A stretch of DNA of 7,548 bases from Deltaproteobacteria bacterium UBA6930 (GTDB taxonomy: Bacteria > Myxococcota_A > UBA9160 > UBA6930). Shown here piece after piece: positions 7,109-7,548 of this stretch. Positions within the stretch are counted from its first letter, which is position 1. The number at the start of each line of letters is the position of its first letter. A program made the translations under genes and the position numbers. The notes under the pieces are model-generated. The model saw nothing but the letters and a program-made list of their open reading frames with translations, made no database searches and had not been told where the DNA came from. The DNA lies in the NCBI GenBank assembly GCA_002450755.1, contig DKAI01000095.1, forward strand, positions 1,038-8,585, given 5' to 3'.

Positions 7109-7506
7109 TATCGGAGGCCTTTTCGATATCCGTTGTCACGGAGAGGAATGTGTATGACTTTGTTCGTTCGTTCAAAGCCGAGTTCTTGAGCCTTCAATAA
7201 GAGTTTTTTGGGATCTTTCATCTCTGTTAGTTCTATTCTTGCGTCTCTCTCTCGTTCCATTAGTTTATGCTCGGTGGCCGATGATGATCCTAGATAATAT
7301 TGCAGACCAACAATGTGAATTCTTAGTCCTACAAGCGCAAGTGCGAGCAATGTAATCGTAGTCCACGTGGCATACGGGTTTGTTAAAACCCCGGCAATTT
7401 TCCTTAAATGTTTCGCCCGAAATTGCCGAACGCTGAAGATCCTGAGTAATGACTCCAGTCGACGCGTTTTGAGTTTAACTGCCAATTTGTTTTCTCGTTT
7501 CTTCAA
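7108..7506 (-). CDS. ftsL: Cell division protein FtsL-like, small bitopic membrane protein, probable TTG start
   Basis: Probable FtsL, which with FtsB and FtsQ recruits and activates FtsW-FtsI at the septum. It has 132 residues: a basic cytoplasmic part (1-48, with 14 Lys/Arg), one membrane helix near 49-68 (TTITLLALALVG in its core), then a charged helical region (about 78-97) and the DPKKLLLKAQELGF block (98-111), which resembles the DP-x-x-aLGf ending common to FtsL and DivIC. Sequence conservation in this family is poor, so position between rsmH and ftsI carries much of the call. The start is uncertain. No ATG occurs before codon 84, which is past the membrane helix. TTG at 7506 sits after GAGGT with a 13-base gap and overlaps rsmH by 32 bases; TTG at 7485 (codon 8) has a weaker GAG at 8 bases and overlaps by 11. 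The stop overlaps ftsI as TAATG. Confidence 0.8.
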   Translation of the reverse strand: MKKRENKLAVKLKTRRLESLLRIFSVRQFRAKHLRKIAGVLTNPYATWTTITLLALALVGLRIHIVGLQYYLGSSSATEHKLMERERDARIELTEMKDPKKLLLKAQELGFERTNKVIHIPLRDNGYRKGLR

Positions 7507-7548
7507 TTATATGTACCGCACCTCGAAGCTTTGCCGATCGAGATCGAG
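7475..7548 (-). CDS. rsmH: 16S rRNA (cytosine(1402)-N(4))-methyltransferase RsmH (MraW), C-terminal end only
   Basis: The last 23 codons and stop of a gene that enters from the right edge, in a frame different from ftsL. The translation begins RSRSAKLRGAVHII and ends at TAA (7477-7475). The preceding partial codon ends in CT, which permits Pro, so the text fits the NPRSRSAKLR motif that closes the RsmH family. RsmH methylates C1402 of 16S rRNA in the ribosomal P site and normally precedes ftsL in dcw clusters. After the motif there are 15 further residues, somewhat longer than the short tail of E. coli RsmH, and they run over the start of ftsL. Because so little is inside the window, the call rests on this motif, the frame and the gene order. 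Confidence 0.85.
   Translation of the reverse strand, partial: RSRSAKLRGAVHIIEETRKQIGS

Overview
The window is one uninterrupted block of a division and cell wall (dcw) cluster. Everything is transcribed on the minus strand, so the gene order is read from the right edge to the left: rsmH (last 23 residues) - ftsL - ftsI - murE - murF - mraY - murD (truncated at the left edge after 391 residues). I see no plus-strand gene, RNA gene, mobile element, CRISPR array or terminator. The only non-coding stretch is the 67 bases between murF and mraY.

The organism is a bacterium making meso-diaminopimelate peptidoglycan, as MurE carries a DNPR motif. It is most likely Gram-negative. The wording of MraY (start near LFRYITFRT, end near FWIIS..LALIALS.LKLR) and the rsmH-ftsL-ftsI-murE-murF-mraY-murD order recall lineages of the former Deltaproteobacteria. 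That placement is from memory and is tentative.

The genes form a pathway in order. MurD, MurE and MurF are paralogous ATP-dependent ligases that add D-Glu, meso-DAP and D-Ala-D-Ala to UDP-MurNAc-L-Ala and its products in the cytoplasm. MraY transfers the finished phospho-MurNAc-pentapeptide to undecaprenyl phosphate at the inner membrane, giving lipid I. FtsI is the septal transpeptidase that cross-links the polymer outside the membrane. FtsL is the small bitopic division protein that recruits and activates the FtsW-FtsI synthase. RsmH methylates 16S rRNA and customarily sits at the front of this operon.

The packing is extreme. From right to left the junctions are about 32 nt overlap (rsmH/ftsL, in another frame), 1 nt (TAATG, ftsL/ftsI), 1 nt (TAGTG, ftsI/murE), 0 nt (TAAATG, murE/murF), a 67 nt gap (murF/mraY), and 4 nt (ATGA, mraY/murD). 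Two genes use non-ATG starts (ftsL TTG, murE GTG). Only mraY has a convincing Shine-Dalgarno sequence at good spacing, so most of the operon looks translationally coupled. All catalytic motifs I looked for are intact. I found no undescribed system here; the points worth checking are the translational layout, the rsmH/ftsL overlap, the long basic cytoplasmic tails of FtsL and FtsI, and a few small sequence oddities.
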